From positions 322,318 to 343,331 of the forward strand of contig NW_003137828.1 in assembly GCF_000003605.2 (NCBI RefSeq): DNA of 21,014 nt, read 5' to 3'. The notes under the pieces were generated by a model that saw nothing but the letters and a program-made list of their open reading frames with translations, made no database searches and was not told where the DNA came from. Shown one piece after another: positions 11,746 through 19,844 of the stretch. Positions within the stretch are counted from its first letter, which is position 1. Each line of letters starts with the position of its first letter. The stretch comes from Saccoglossus kowalevskii (Eukaryota > Hemichordata > Enteropneusta > Harrimaniidae). Position numbers and translations under genes: made by a program.

Positions 11746-13101
11746 CTAATATCTGGATTTGTATTGAGCATCCCGATCGTGGCGATCATAAATATTACCC
11801 CAAGACAAAGTTTGGTTGAACTTATCGGCTAACATCTGGTCGTACGGCTCGAAGAAATCGTATAACTTAGACTTGAGCTCATCGGGCACCTCACCTCTGA
11901 TGCCAGCACCCTTGGTTTCACTGGCAACTTCTTTTTGTGATTTACTCTTTTTGGCAGGAGATGACTCTACACACATGTCTTGCGGGAATTTAAGGCAGTA
12001 CTTGTGGTGGTCCTCGTCAAAAAAGAAATGGCTTTCATCGAAGTAGGATGGGAGGCCGAGGAAGTATTCCAACCGCTGCATCTCCCTTGCTGGATGTTTA
12101 GTAGCCGCTTCAGCATCTATAAGTAATATTTGGTCCATCGGAAAAGCGTGCATCCATCGCATAAAGTGCTTGAAATAGAGACTGCTGTCTACTAGGGCAT
12201 TCAGGTGGTTTATGTTACCCGACCCACGATCAGTCACGGTTTTCTCCAAATTATCGGACATGTACTGCTCTATTGCTTCTGGGTTCTTGTCTTTCACAGC
12301 CAATGATACATAGTCAGCGATGAGCCTTTTCACAGGGTCACAGACTACAGCAACGATTCTCGTTTCCGGAGAGATTTCATCGCGTACTTTTTTCGGCACG
12401 TCATGCGGGACAATGAAATACTCGGGTGTCTTCTCGACAGTCAATTGGCTCTCCGTTGTGTATGGCATTTGTTTGCGATATAATTCAAGTCCCTTTTTGT
12501 AAGAGCCGCTGAAAAAATCTAGTGGCAGAAGAGACGTGCGCATTTCAATTGCTGGATGAAAGCGCAAAAACTGCAGAATTCGTCCTATTCCGCATTTACG
12601 CATCCCGATTAACACCGCCTGTGGTAGTCTCTGCTGACATCCTCTTTTCCGCAAATCTTTTTGATCCAACAACACTCGGTTGCTCAAGTCTTTCCTGTCT
12701 ACTTTGTAACATGAATTGTTGAACTTGGAATCAATATATGCGTCTACGTCGTGTTTTGCTTCATACGGAACGGACTGGTATTTGGACTGTCGGTCGAGAG
12801 CTTCAACCAGCCTATCTCGGCTGGACGCAGCGGAGGACCCGAACAAGGGGAGTTGATGATTGCTAGCCCAAAAGTGTTCAAGGATGTACAGTACCCACAT
12901 GGAACAACATATCAGAATCACGCCAAGCTCGAGACAGTGTGAGCGACAAAACTGTGCCAGTCCCCATCTTCGTATCGCCATGTTGTATATGAGAGAGAAC
13001 AGTAGACTGGGTCCACTATTGTCTGAATGGATACTATCCAACCTCCACGTAACAACTGTGGAGAGCGCGTCAGCTGTACTACCGTAAATCCCCGTGGCCA
13101 T
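11746..13101 (-). CDS. Heparan-sulfate 3-O-sulfotransferase-like protein, possible pseudoenzyme
   Basis: Intact, intronless 451-codon frame. The family transfers sulfate from PAPS to the glucosamine 3-OH of heparan sulfate in the Golgi lumen. Family signs are a hydrophobic type II signal anchor (about residues 57-74), a degenerate PAPS loop at 165-175 (IGMRKCGIGRI), LTVEKTPEYF at 220-229 with the conserved Lys, DP..R...DY at 255-264, a SLYFKHFMRWM...F segment (307-320), ERFL-like EYFLGL (345-350), and the paired cysteines C369/C377. Compared from memory with HS3ST1, key residues differ. KGGTR reads KCGIG, the catalytic Glu position falls on Leu191, the 3'-phosphate Arg and Ser read C254 and A262, and there is a Lys/Ser-rich insert at about 380-394. 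NxS/T glycosylation sites lie at N128 and N429. A second ATG in good context (12981) would give 411 aa with the anchor nearer the N-terminus. I kept the first ATG because it also has good context and lies about 80 nt from a TATA box. The fold call is firm; activity is doubtful. Confidence 0.88.
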   Translation of the reverse strand: MATGIYGSTADALSTVVTWRLDSIHSDNSGPSLLFSLIYNMAIRRWGLAQFCRSHCLELGVILICCSMWVLYILEHFWASNHQLPLFGSSAASSRDRLVEALDRQSKYQSVPYEAKHDVDAYIDSKFNNSCYKVDRKDLSNRVLLDQKDLRKRGCQQRLPQAVLIGMRKCGIGRILQFLRFHPAIEMRTSLLPLDFFSGSYKKGLELYRKQMPYTTESQLTVEKTPEYFIVPHDVPKKVRDEISPETRIVAVVCDPVKRLIADYVSLAVKDKNPEAIEQYMSDNLEKTVTDRGSGNINHLNALVDSSLYFKHFMRWMHAFPMDQILLIDAEAATKHPAREMQRLEYFLGLPSYFDESHFFFDEDHHKYCLKFPQDMCVESSPAKKSKSQKEVASETKGAGIRGEVPDELKSKLYDFFEPYDQMLADKFNQTLSWGNIYDRHDRDAQYKSRY

Positions 13102-13179
13102 GATAACAACGATTATAGTTTATCGAAGCAGTTGCATAGACTATGTAAAACCAATCAAAGCATCACAAAATAACATCTT

Positions 13180-13187
13180 TATTTATA
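13180..13187 (-). promoter_or_regulatory. Candidate TATA box of the sulfotransferase-like gene
   Basis: TATAAATA on the minus strand ends about 80 nt before the first ATG (13101). With a usual TATA-to-start distance of 25-30 nt, transcription would begin near 13150 and give a 5' UTR of about 50 nt. This also favours the upstream ATG. AT-rich sequence makes chance matches easy. Confidence 0.35.
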
Positions 13188-15160
13188 ACAATGAATTTTG
13201 GAAACCATATTCGTTTGTTGTTGACCATATAGCTAATATTTCCGGGCATGCAGACGACAATTGTGATTTTATCAATTGTTGGAGTCGATTCTAGAAATCC
13301 AATCTGCCTGGCGAACTGTCAGTGCGAATTGTAAATGATGATATTGACATCAATATCTACTCTGTATTATCCTATGTGTTTTGTGTAAAATTCAGTATGT
13401 ATTTTCACTATTATGGTATTACGGTACTTGATAACATGGCTTGACGTGCGAACCGTTCATTTGTACATTTTGAAACTATGTTTTTTAACAACTAGGGTTA
13501 ATAAATTTGATTCAGACATGCTTTCCATTAGTGCCACTACGTGCATTTGACCCACCATGTCCATGTCATAGCATCTGCCTTAAAAGGGGTCGCTCATTCT
13601 GTTACTTAATCTCTATACTTATTAATTCCGGCTGCTGCACGACCTGCATAGAAAGCGTGTATTTTCCATAGAAAAGAAACTCGCGCATTTAATGTGTATC
13701 CCTTTATTCATTCACAAAACAAAAACGTGTCCGTATTATCTACGGGTACTTAACGTAGGACATAACATATACTATCATTTCCGGTTCACTCAAAACTACT
13801 TCCTAAGTGGTGTTTGATTTCTGTGTGCACGATATAGACTAGTGTTTCATGGCCCGTGTACTGAAACACTTTTCTTCATGGCATATTTTGAGATGCACAT
13901 CACGGAGAAAGGGTGGGGTGGTTATTATAGTATATTCGTGAACCCTTTTTAGACGGTTGAAATAAAAAGACACAACATGACAAACACTGGCAAAACAATA
14001 GTTTTTAGTTACTGTAGCTTTAATAATCAATCAGGAACCATTACCTTCAACAAGTCTGCTAAACAACACAATGTTAAAAAAATGAAAGAAAGCACGTTAC
14101 TTAAATATGCATTTCTCGCAAGTAATGCCTCATATTGCACGTCATGGGGATATTACGAGGATACATCAAAGTATGCACTCAGACAGTACGCCGCGCAACG
14201 ACCTCCGCTGCGCGTCGGTCGGCGACAGATGTATAATAATAATTATTATTGCAACGAAAATAAACATAACTCGTATTATTACATATATTATGTAGGCACA
14301 GTTTGGCAGTTACGACACGAAATTACAGACGTATATGTGTGGGTGCGATTTGATTGGGAAAATGCATCTCGCCACTGTACACTGTAAACAGAAGCACACC
14401 CGTTAGACCACAGCGCGTTGCACCCCCTCACATTTTAAAATAGTGGATTCAAGGATATATAATTTTGTAAACAAATTCTTCAATGGGAGTTTTTTCCAGG
14501 GTAATGGCGGTAAGCAGCACCCAGGTATAGAATGGTTCAAACGGCTGCTCAACTGATGACATTTTTGTTTCCCGCAATCTAGTTGGAAACATTCATCGGT
14601 GGTAAACAATAGGGTGAATCGTTAGTCAAGTCAGCTTACGCATGTTATAGTTGCAACCGTTGGAGGTTGATTTGTTTGGCATTTTGATTATGATTCCGGG
14701 TATATTCCATTCTGAAAGGAAATTATTATTAAAATGAAAACAAAACAAAAACATTTGTATTTGTAGAAAATCTATAAACTTTAAGTCTGGTATTCTAACA
14801 ACAAAATCTTAGAGTAAGTTAAAGCGCAAATTCCGCGAAAGAAATACACTGCTATCAAAATTAGAAAATGTCTATCACTATATACATGGAAAACTATACC
14901 CGATGCAGTAAAAGTACATGGTAAAAAATCCACAACGCATAGTACATTAAAAAGCGACAAAGTATAAATCTACGAAAAAATCGTCTAGATAATGAGACAT
15001 GTCACAACATACAATCTTACCTTTCAATATTTAGTCCAGTCAATTTATGGTTTGACCCATCACAAATTGCAACAGAAATAATTTCTTGCAATACATTCCC
15101 TGGAGGTGCGTAGATTGACATACCAAAAGTCTAAGAAAATCAGGCTTCGGAAATATACCT
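13188..15160. other. Intergenic stretch containing a palindromic repeat remnant
   Basis: No supportable gene. The plus-strand frame at 13977-14387 runs through the palindromic repeat copy at 14151 and has no domain. The minus-strand frame at 14403-14609 is short and unrecognised. The remaining sequence is AT-rich. Confidence 0.55.
14151..14221. repeat. Palindromic repeat, truncated second copy
   Basis: Bases 14151-14192 match the left arm of the repeat at 8992 with only a few differences (TATTACGAGG, ATCAAAGTATGCACTCAGAC, AGTACGCCG). The apex follows, with its small stem CGACC (14199-14203) and GGTCG (14217-14221). The long right arm is missing. Immediately afterwards comes AGATGTATAATAATAA (14227-14242), a 16-mer that in the first copy stands on the other side, at 8977-8992. 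The copy is therefore half an element, truncated or rearranged at its apex. Confidence 0.75.
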
Positions 15161-15512
15161 AATTTGCATATATTCAAAATGGCCGTTTGGTGCATTTTTA
15201 CAACATAGAAAATATAACTATTAGGACATATCTTTAATTCTAGATGACATTTTTTAGATATTCAAGTTGCTGCGATATGGTTTGGTGTGTGTGAATGTAT
15301 GTGATTGTGAAACATTTGATTGAATAACAACCATTTGCATAAATCCAATATGGCCGCCAAAATAGTATCATTTAAATGTTTTGGCATTCAGATGATATTA
15401 TGTACAGGATGTAGATGCAAAACTATAATTTTGAAATAGAAGAAATGTTAACTAGTGTATGACCTTCTTATTAGAGATGCCTCATTTGCATAATTTATTC
15501 AAAATGACCACC
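15161..15512 (+). repeat. Three direct subterminal motif repeats upstream of element ORF
   Basis: The copies begin at 15161 (AATTTGCATATATTCAAAAT then GGCCG), 15332 (CATTTGCATAAATCCAATAT then GGCCGCC) and 15481 (CTCATTTGCATAATTTATTC then AAAATGACCACC). Spacings are 171 and 149 bp. Sequence between them is only loosely similar. Their position just before the leader suggests subterminal binding sites for an element protein or promoter repeats of the element. Confidence 0.65.
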
Positions 15513-15620
15513 AATATAACATTTAATCATGTTTTCACTTACAGGTGTAAGACATTGCAATTGTTGGGTTAATATTTGATTACAAGAAAAGTTAAATTTC
15601 AGGACAGGTATTATCATTGG

Positions 15621-15711
15621 GTAAGTATATAATTTGCTAGATTTAACATGACATTTTTGATTAATATTAAACTGCCAGCAATGAGTGGTCTATTTTTTAC
15701 ATTTATTTCAG
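15621..15711 (+). other. Candidate 91-bp intron in the element leader
   Basis: The donor GTAAGTAT at 15621 is close to the perfect consensus. The acceptor is a pyrimidine-rich TTTATTTCAG ending at 15711, 24 nt before the first Met (15736) of the conserved protein. The interval is AT-rich and of a plausible size for a small animal intron. If real, the element is transcribed by the host and spliced, and this copy is not a processed retrocopy. The call rests on signals alone. Confidence 0.4.
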
Positions 15712-15735
15712 ACTGTTGTTCATTACGTGTCTGCA

Positions 15736-16371
15736 ATGGATGAAGTAAGTAAATGTACTATATGTGAAAGGTCTTTTGGTGGTGAAAAATCAACTATCAT
15801 TACCCTGGGTGTGAAAGGAAGTGTCGGTGTTAACAAAGCCAGTGAAGAACATGGTGACACTACTATTCATACTGTGCCTGGCCAACAAGTTCACAAGGAA
15901 TGTCGTCGTATTCACTGCAATCCATTAAAAATAGCCAAAGCAAAGAGGCAGGTTGAGCAAGTCCAACTTCCGAGTACTCGTAAACTGCGTACACTTGAAA
16001 AAAGCTTCACCTTTTGCTCTGATTGTTCCTTCTATAACACTCCAATTAACTTCAAAATACGTGGAACGTATTTGCCAGTAACTACCATTGACTACAAAGG
16101 AGCATTATTGGCAACCTGCAGAGATGGGCAAGATACATGAAGTGTACATGACTTACCTGCTGCTGATGCTGTGTATCACCAGGTGTGCAGTGTCAATTTT
16201 CGTACTGGGAAGCAAATTTCTAAGATGTACATGGCTGGGCAAACTGTTTCCAAAAGAAAGAAGATGGGTAGACCACATGTTGAAGAAAGAACAAATGCAT
16301 TTCTTGAAGTCGCACAGTTCCTTCAAGAAAATTATGATGAGCAAGTTACCATGAGTGTCTCATCGAGTTGA
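15736..16371 (+). pseudogene. Element protein, N-terminal double C2HC zinc-binding region
   Basis: The conserved part begins at the Met at 15736. An ATG at 15685 is possible but lies before the splice acceptor. Two metal-binding modules are visible. The first is C7-x2-C10 with H53-x2-C56 (CTICERSF ... VHKECRR). The second is C94-x2-C97 (FCSDCSF) with H148 and C151 (YHQVCSVNFRTG). The TGA at 16138-16140 falls inside the second module and the same frame resumes after it. A basic tail (KRKKMGRPH) follows, and the frame stops at 16369-16371. Spacing and order suggest treble-clef or BED-like DNA-binding modules, but I cannot assign a named family. The upstream leader holds the candidate intron. 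Confidence 0.7.
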
Positions 16372-16384
16372 TTGACAGATTTTA

Positions 16385-16808
16385 GTGGACTCTGAAAGTA
16401 CAGCATATAGCCATACACAAATGAAGGCACAACTTAACGAACATTTTGTCAATCAGATAATAATAACCGAAATTAATGGAAAAGCTAATGTAGTCACTTT
16501 CAAGACAACTGCTGAGGCTGTTCTCCAAGAATGTCATGCTCGCCAGGAGACGGACCCAGAGAGAGAGAGAAATTTAACATTATAGAAGCAGCTGCCAAGT
16601 TAATTAGAGATGATATAAAATCAATCGAAACGTGTAATGATACATACCCACCCTCTAGTGTAATGGAATCGAAAGAAAAATGTCTTGCATTTGTACCAGA
16701 GTCTCTCAAGTGTTTTTAAAAGAAATATTCGTTGGGAAAGACATTGGAGTGAAGCTGGCATCAATTGGACAGGCTATTAAACAAGCATCTCGCCCCAGGG
16801 TTCTGTAG
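16385..16808 (+). pseudogene. Element protein, frameshifted linker region
   Basis: The frame shifts by one base relative to the N-terminal part. From 16385 (a GTG codon) it reads AYSHTQMKAQLNEHF and IIITEINGKANVVTF. At about 16560 it moves back to the first frame and reads FNIIEAAAKLIRDDIKS through VPESLK. A single missing T in the run at 16712-16716 brings a TAA at 16717-16719. One frame over, translation continues as EIFVGKDIGVKLASIGQAI until TAG at 16806-16808. After this a stretch present in the family as I recall it seems deleted. The region has no catalytic motif I can name; it is mixed and partly helical. Confidence 0.6.
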
Positions 16809-16831
16809 TTCATACTTAGAGACACAACGAT

Positions 16832-18034
16832 TTGGACAGAATGCAGCAATATATCAAGGAACACAATGTGGATCATAACATAAGGACCTTGGATGGAAAT
16901 GATACATTTCATGGTATAGGGATAATAGCTACTGTCACTCCAGGCACTAAGCAAACCAACTGTATTCCAAGAGAAAATGTTAGTCCACAAGATATATCCA
17001 CAACAGGACACATTCAAATACAGTTCCATGTAGTCGAAGGCCAAGGTATTGCTGAAGTGAAGTACAGGGATACAGTCCTCAAGACAGCTAGAGATCCAAT
17101 AGCAAATCTCGACATCATTTGGAAGACATCACTCTTGTTTGGTCCCTCTAGACTTGCTTGTTCAAGATTGTTACAGTTTGTTCATCATGGCAACCATCCT
17201 AGTAAATCAACAGTGGTATTCCTCCCAATGATTGACATGAGTTAAAGTGATATCACATGCGTCTTCTCTACTCTAAAGTTTATCACTGAACATGCAGAGC
17301 GTCACAATGTAGCACCAATTGTCACTTTTGACCAGCCACTATGGTGGAAAGCTTTCACATTTGTAGTTGCCGCACCCATGGAAACCAATTTACGTAAAAT
17401 GGTTTTATGTCTAGGCGGATTGCATACTGAAATGAGTTTTCTTGGGAGCATTGATCTAATGGTAGGTTCTGGTCTGGTAGAGCTTCTGGAAATAATATAT
17501 GCCCCAAAGGCAGTTGAGCAAATTGTTGCTGGTAAGGCCATTTCTAGGGCAGTAAGAGCTCATCTATTGGTTGACGCAGTTCTTAATGCATTAATGCTGT
17601 CCACTGCATTAGATGTATCCATTCCATGTGATTCAGGTGAATCAAGTATCACATATAGTACAGATGGTGATGGTGAGCAAGATGATGAGTTGATGAAAGG
17701 GGATAAGTCGGCAGAGGAAGCCAGTGCAGCTGAAGTTCTGGACAGGATCAAAGACCAGCTCGATAAACAGAAAAAGTTAATGAAGAATAATCGAACAGCT
17801 ACACTATGGTTACAATACATGGAAATGGTGGACATCCTTAGAATGTTTATCAAAGCTGAACGCATAGGAAACTGGGCTTTACATCTCCAAGCTGTGCCAG
17901 AGATGCTTCCTTACCTAGCTGCCTCGGGACACAATTCATATACAAAATCAGCTAAATTGTATTTGCAATTCATGTCTAGCCTTGAGAATGATCACCCTGA
18001 TATATATCAGAACTTTGTAGCTGGGTTATCATAG
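16832..18034 (+). pseudogene. Element protein, central conserved region (possible DDE-like core)
   Basis: This is the longest readable segment, 400 codons with one in-frame TAA at 17243-17245. Conserved blocks in order are VDHNIRTLDGNDTFHG (two Asp), VVFLPMIDM, APIVTFDQPLWWKAFTF (an Asp after a beta-strand-like run) and LGGLHTEMSFLGSIDLM (a Glu after His), then a helical region RAVRAHLLVDAVLNALM. An acidic linker and a lysine-rich coiled stretch (about 17660-17790) follow, then a block LWLQYMEMVDILRMFIKAER and LHLQAVPEMLPYLAASGHN. Strand-Asp, strand-Asp and helix-Glu in that order would suit an RNase-H-like DDE/D recombinase fold. That is inference from the pattern; I cannot place it in a known transposase superfamily. 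Confidence 0.65.
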
Positions 18035-18476
18035 AGCAAGTATTGATGAGAAGCATGAAAACGAATGGTGGACTCACGGGAGGCAGGGGCATGACTGAAC
18101 AACAGCGTCTCACTTGGCTACTGTCAACGCCTGCCTGTGCTGAAATAATCAACAGAGTAATGCAAGAGCTCACAGATGTAAAATATAGTACAGGTGAGCA
18201 AAACAAGGAGATGACCAAGGCAAGACAACTCCGTGATATGAAAGATACACGCACCTTGCTGATTGCTTTAACTGACAGGAATCCATTTACTCCCCATATG
18301 GGTCTTCGGAATATCATGAATCGTGTGAATGCAGATAGCAGATACAAGTGGATCCACAACTTCTGTTTCAACGCCTGATAATTGCTTGCAAAACATCTGA
18401 TGATATGGAAGGAATCTTCGAGTTTGAGCTATGTAGTTACCCAACAGCCCTATTTGATTTCTCGCTCATGCTGTGA
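18028..18476 (+). pseudogene. Element protein, segment between core and nuclease domain
   Basis: A frameshift at about 18025-18032 takes the reading to a second frame, which runs from IIEQVLMRSMKTNGGL through GRGMTEQQRLTWLLSTPACAE to RNIMNRVNADS near 18340. There an internal deletion joins it to a third frame starting at 18351 (DPQLLFQRLIIACKTSDDME ... YPTALFDFSLML). That frame ends at TGA 18474-18476, probably a decayed CGA. The GRGMTEQQR and TPACAE blocks are among the best conserved of the family as I recall them. I can assign no function. Confidence 0.55.
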
Positions 18477-18756
18477 CAACCACAAAAGCCTTTACTTGCA
18501 GATGCTATATTGGGAAAGTTATCTCCTGATGAAACAGAGACAGTTGGTGATTCCCTACATATGCAGAAATTTGCAATATCTATGTTGACTATGTTACTAC
18601 GAAGTATGGAAATGCAATCATAGTTTTTGATGGATATGACACTATCTCAACCAAGCACATCACCCAGCAGAGACGAACAGCTGGAAAAATTGTCCAAATG
18701 TAACTTTTTCAGATGAAATGTAGCTCACCACAAGCAAGAAGCTGCGTTTTATCTGT
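18477..18756 (+). pseudogene. Element protein, damaged first half of nuclease-like domain
   Basis: This segment is readable only by changing frame several times. A readable piece ADAILGKLSPDETETVGD is near 18500. A second, KYGNAIIVFDGYDTISTK, lies at about 18605-18660 and is followed by ITQQRRTAGK. VFDG followed by a basic helix with RR is the pattern at the start of FEN1/XPG-type nucleases, where the Asp binds metal; here it is the codon at 18629-18631. Stops and shifts between about 18695 and 18756 break the link to the second half. Confidence 0.5.
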
Positions 18757-19206
18757 ATGCTAGGTCACTATCTAGAGATGGTGAATTGCAAAGTATATCA
18801 TGCCCAAGCTGATGCAGATGTTCTTATAGTACAGAAAGCTGTAGAATCTGCCATCAGGGCTAACACCATATTGGTTGGAGATGACACAGATCTTCTTAGT
18901 CTGCTGTGTTACCATGTAATTTCTGGTGCATTTAATTTGTTCTTCCAGCCTGAACAAAAGAGGCATTCAAAGAAACATCGAGTGTGGAACATAAAGGTGG
19001 TAAAGGAGCAGCTAGGTCATGGTGTATGCATTCTGTTTGACCATGCAATTTTCGAATGTAACACAACTTCCCGTTTGTTTGGTTTAGGAAAAGGAGCCTC
19101 GCTTAAGAAGTTTACCACTAATAATGAGTTTCGTGAACAAGCAAGAGTGTTCAACAATCCATGCTCTTCTTCAGATCAAATAACACTTGCTGGAGAGAAA
19201 GCTTTA
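18757..19206 (+). pseudogene. Element protein, FEN1/XPG (PIN-like) nuclease-type domain
   Basis: The frame opens with HYLEMVNCKVYHA, followed by ADADVLIVQKAVESA and TILVGDDTDLLSLLCYH. These correspond to the two acidic clusters that bind metal in FEN1/XPG-like PIN-fold nucleases (usually EAEA...A and DxDxL). Here they are D19/D21 and D42/D43/D45, counted from the Met at 18757. Next come FFQPEQK, a lysine-rich stretch, RVWNIKVVKEQLG, then HAIFECNTTSRLFGLGKGASLKKF, reminiscent of a GCDTTS/GxG motif in the same superfamily. Acidic residues are intact in this copy. The frame shifts at about 19206. The assignment to a PIN-like nuclease is by motif recognition, not by alignment. Confidence 0.6.
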
Positions 19207-19633
19207 TTAAGCCTTACAATGGAAAGTCTGATGAAAATCTGGACAGTTTTCGATACAGGCGCTTCTGTGAAAAGGCTGCGACCAAGAATTTGCATGTTCA
19301 TGTCTTCCACCTACATCAGAAGCAGCAAGATATCACAGTTATCGTGTTTACTTCCAAGTACAGCAGTGGAGGGGGAAATGAAGCACTTCTAGCAGAAGAA
19401 TGGGGCTGGATCACAAGTGGTGGAACACTCATTCATGTAATGACTGACAAGGAGGCAGCACCTGAATTTCTCTTGAGGATAGTGAGATACACTGCTCCAC
19501 AGACTGTCGCAGTCTCAGATGTACCTGCAGAAAGCACAACCTTGAATGTTCTGCAGTTTGTGGTCAATGTCGAGGATCTGGATGCACAAATGAAGTTCAG
19601 ATATCTGATGAAGATAGCGATGATGATTACTAG
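19207..19633 (+). pseudogene. Element protein C-terminus with CXC-type cysteine cluster
   Basis: Three frames are needed. From about 19207 one reads YNGKSDENLDSFRYRRFCEK. From about 19297 another reads PPTSEAARYHSYRVYFQVQQ. From about 19390 comes LLAEEWGW and later APEFLLRIVRY. One missing base near 19499 then hides the true end. From 19502 the shifted frame reads DCRSLRCTCRKHNLEC, then SAVCGQCRGSGCTN, an acidic tail and TAG at 19631-19633. The spacing C-x4-C-x-C-x6-C-x3-C-x2-C-x4-C resembles tesmin/TSO1-like and MSL2-like CXC zinc clusters, which bind DNA. An AATAAA follows 18 nt after the stop. Confidence 0.65.
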
Positions 19634-19651
19634 CAATTACATTAATCAAAC

Positions 19652-19657
19652 AATAAA
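19652..19657 (+). terminator. Poly(A) signal AATAAA of the element gene
   Basis: A canonical hexamer lies 18 nt downstream of the inferred original stop codon (19631-19633). The closeness to the stop and the correct strand make it more convincing than a random AT-rich match. Confidence 0.5.
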
Positions 19658-19813
19658 CTTTTGGACATAATTATAACTATTTAATACAGTTTGTTAAATC
19701 AAAAATATAGTTTACAGAGTGTTACGTTTTAATGGTCTATTATGTATATAGTATAGCAGATTTGTAGAGGTGTTTCAAGGTGTTTCATTCCTTTCTGTTT
19801 TTCTTTTAGATGT

Positions 19814-19844
19814 GACGGCCATGTAAAATTTATGCAAATGAAGC
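19814..19844 (-). repeat. Inverted copy of the subterminal motif at element 3' end
   Basis: On the minus strand this reads ATGCTTCATTTGCATAAATT then TTACATGGCCGTC. It matches the three plus-strand copies upstream of the gene, the best being ATGCCTCATTTGCATAATTT at 15479. The opposite orientation makes the ends of the unit look like divergent inverted repeats. Confidence 0.6.

Noticed and set aside
11816-13087. Several plus-strand frames opposite the sulfotransferase gene
   Set aside because: They are antisense shadows of the 451-codon gene and have no domain content of their own.
13977-14387. 136-codon plus-strand frame
   Set aside because: It runs through the palindromic repeat copy at 14151-14221; the arginine-rich part is simply translated repeat.
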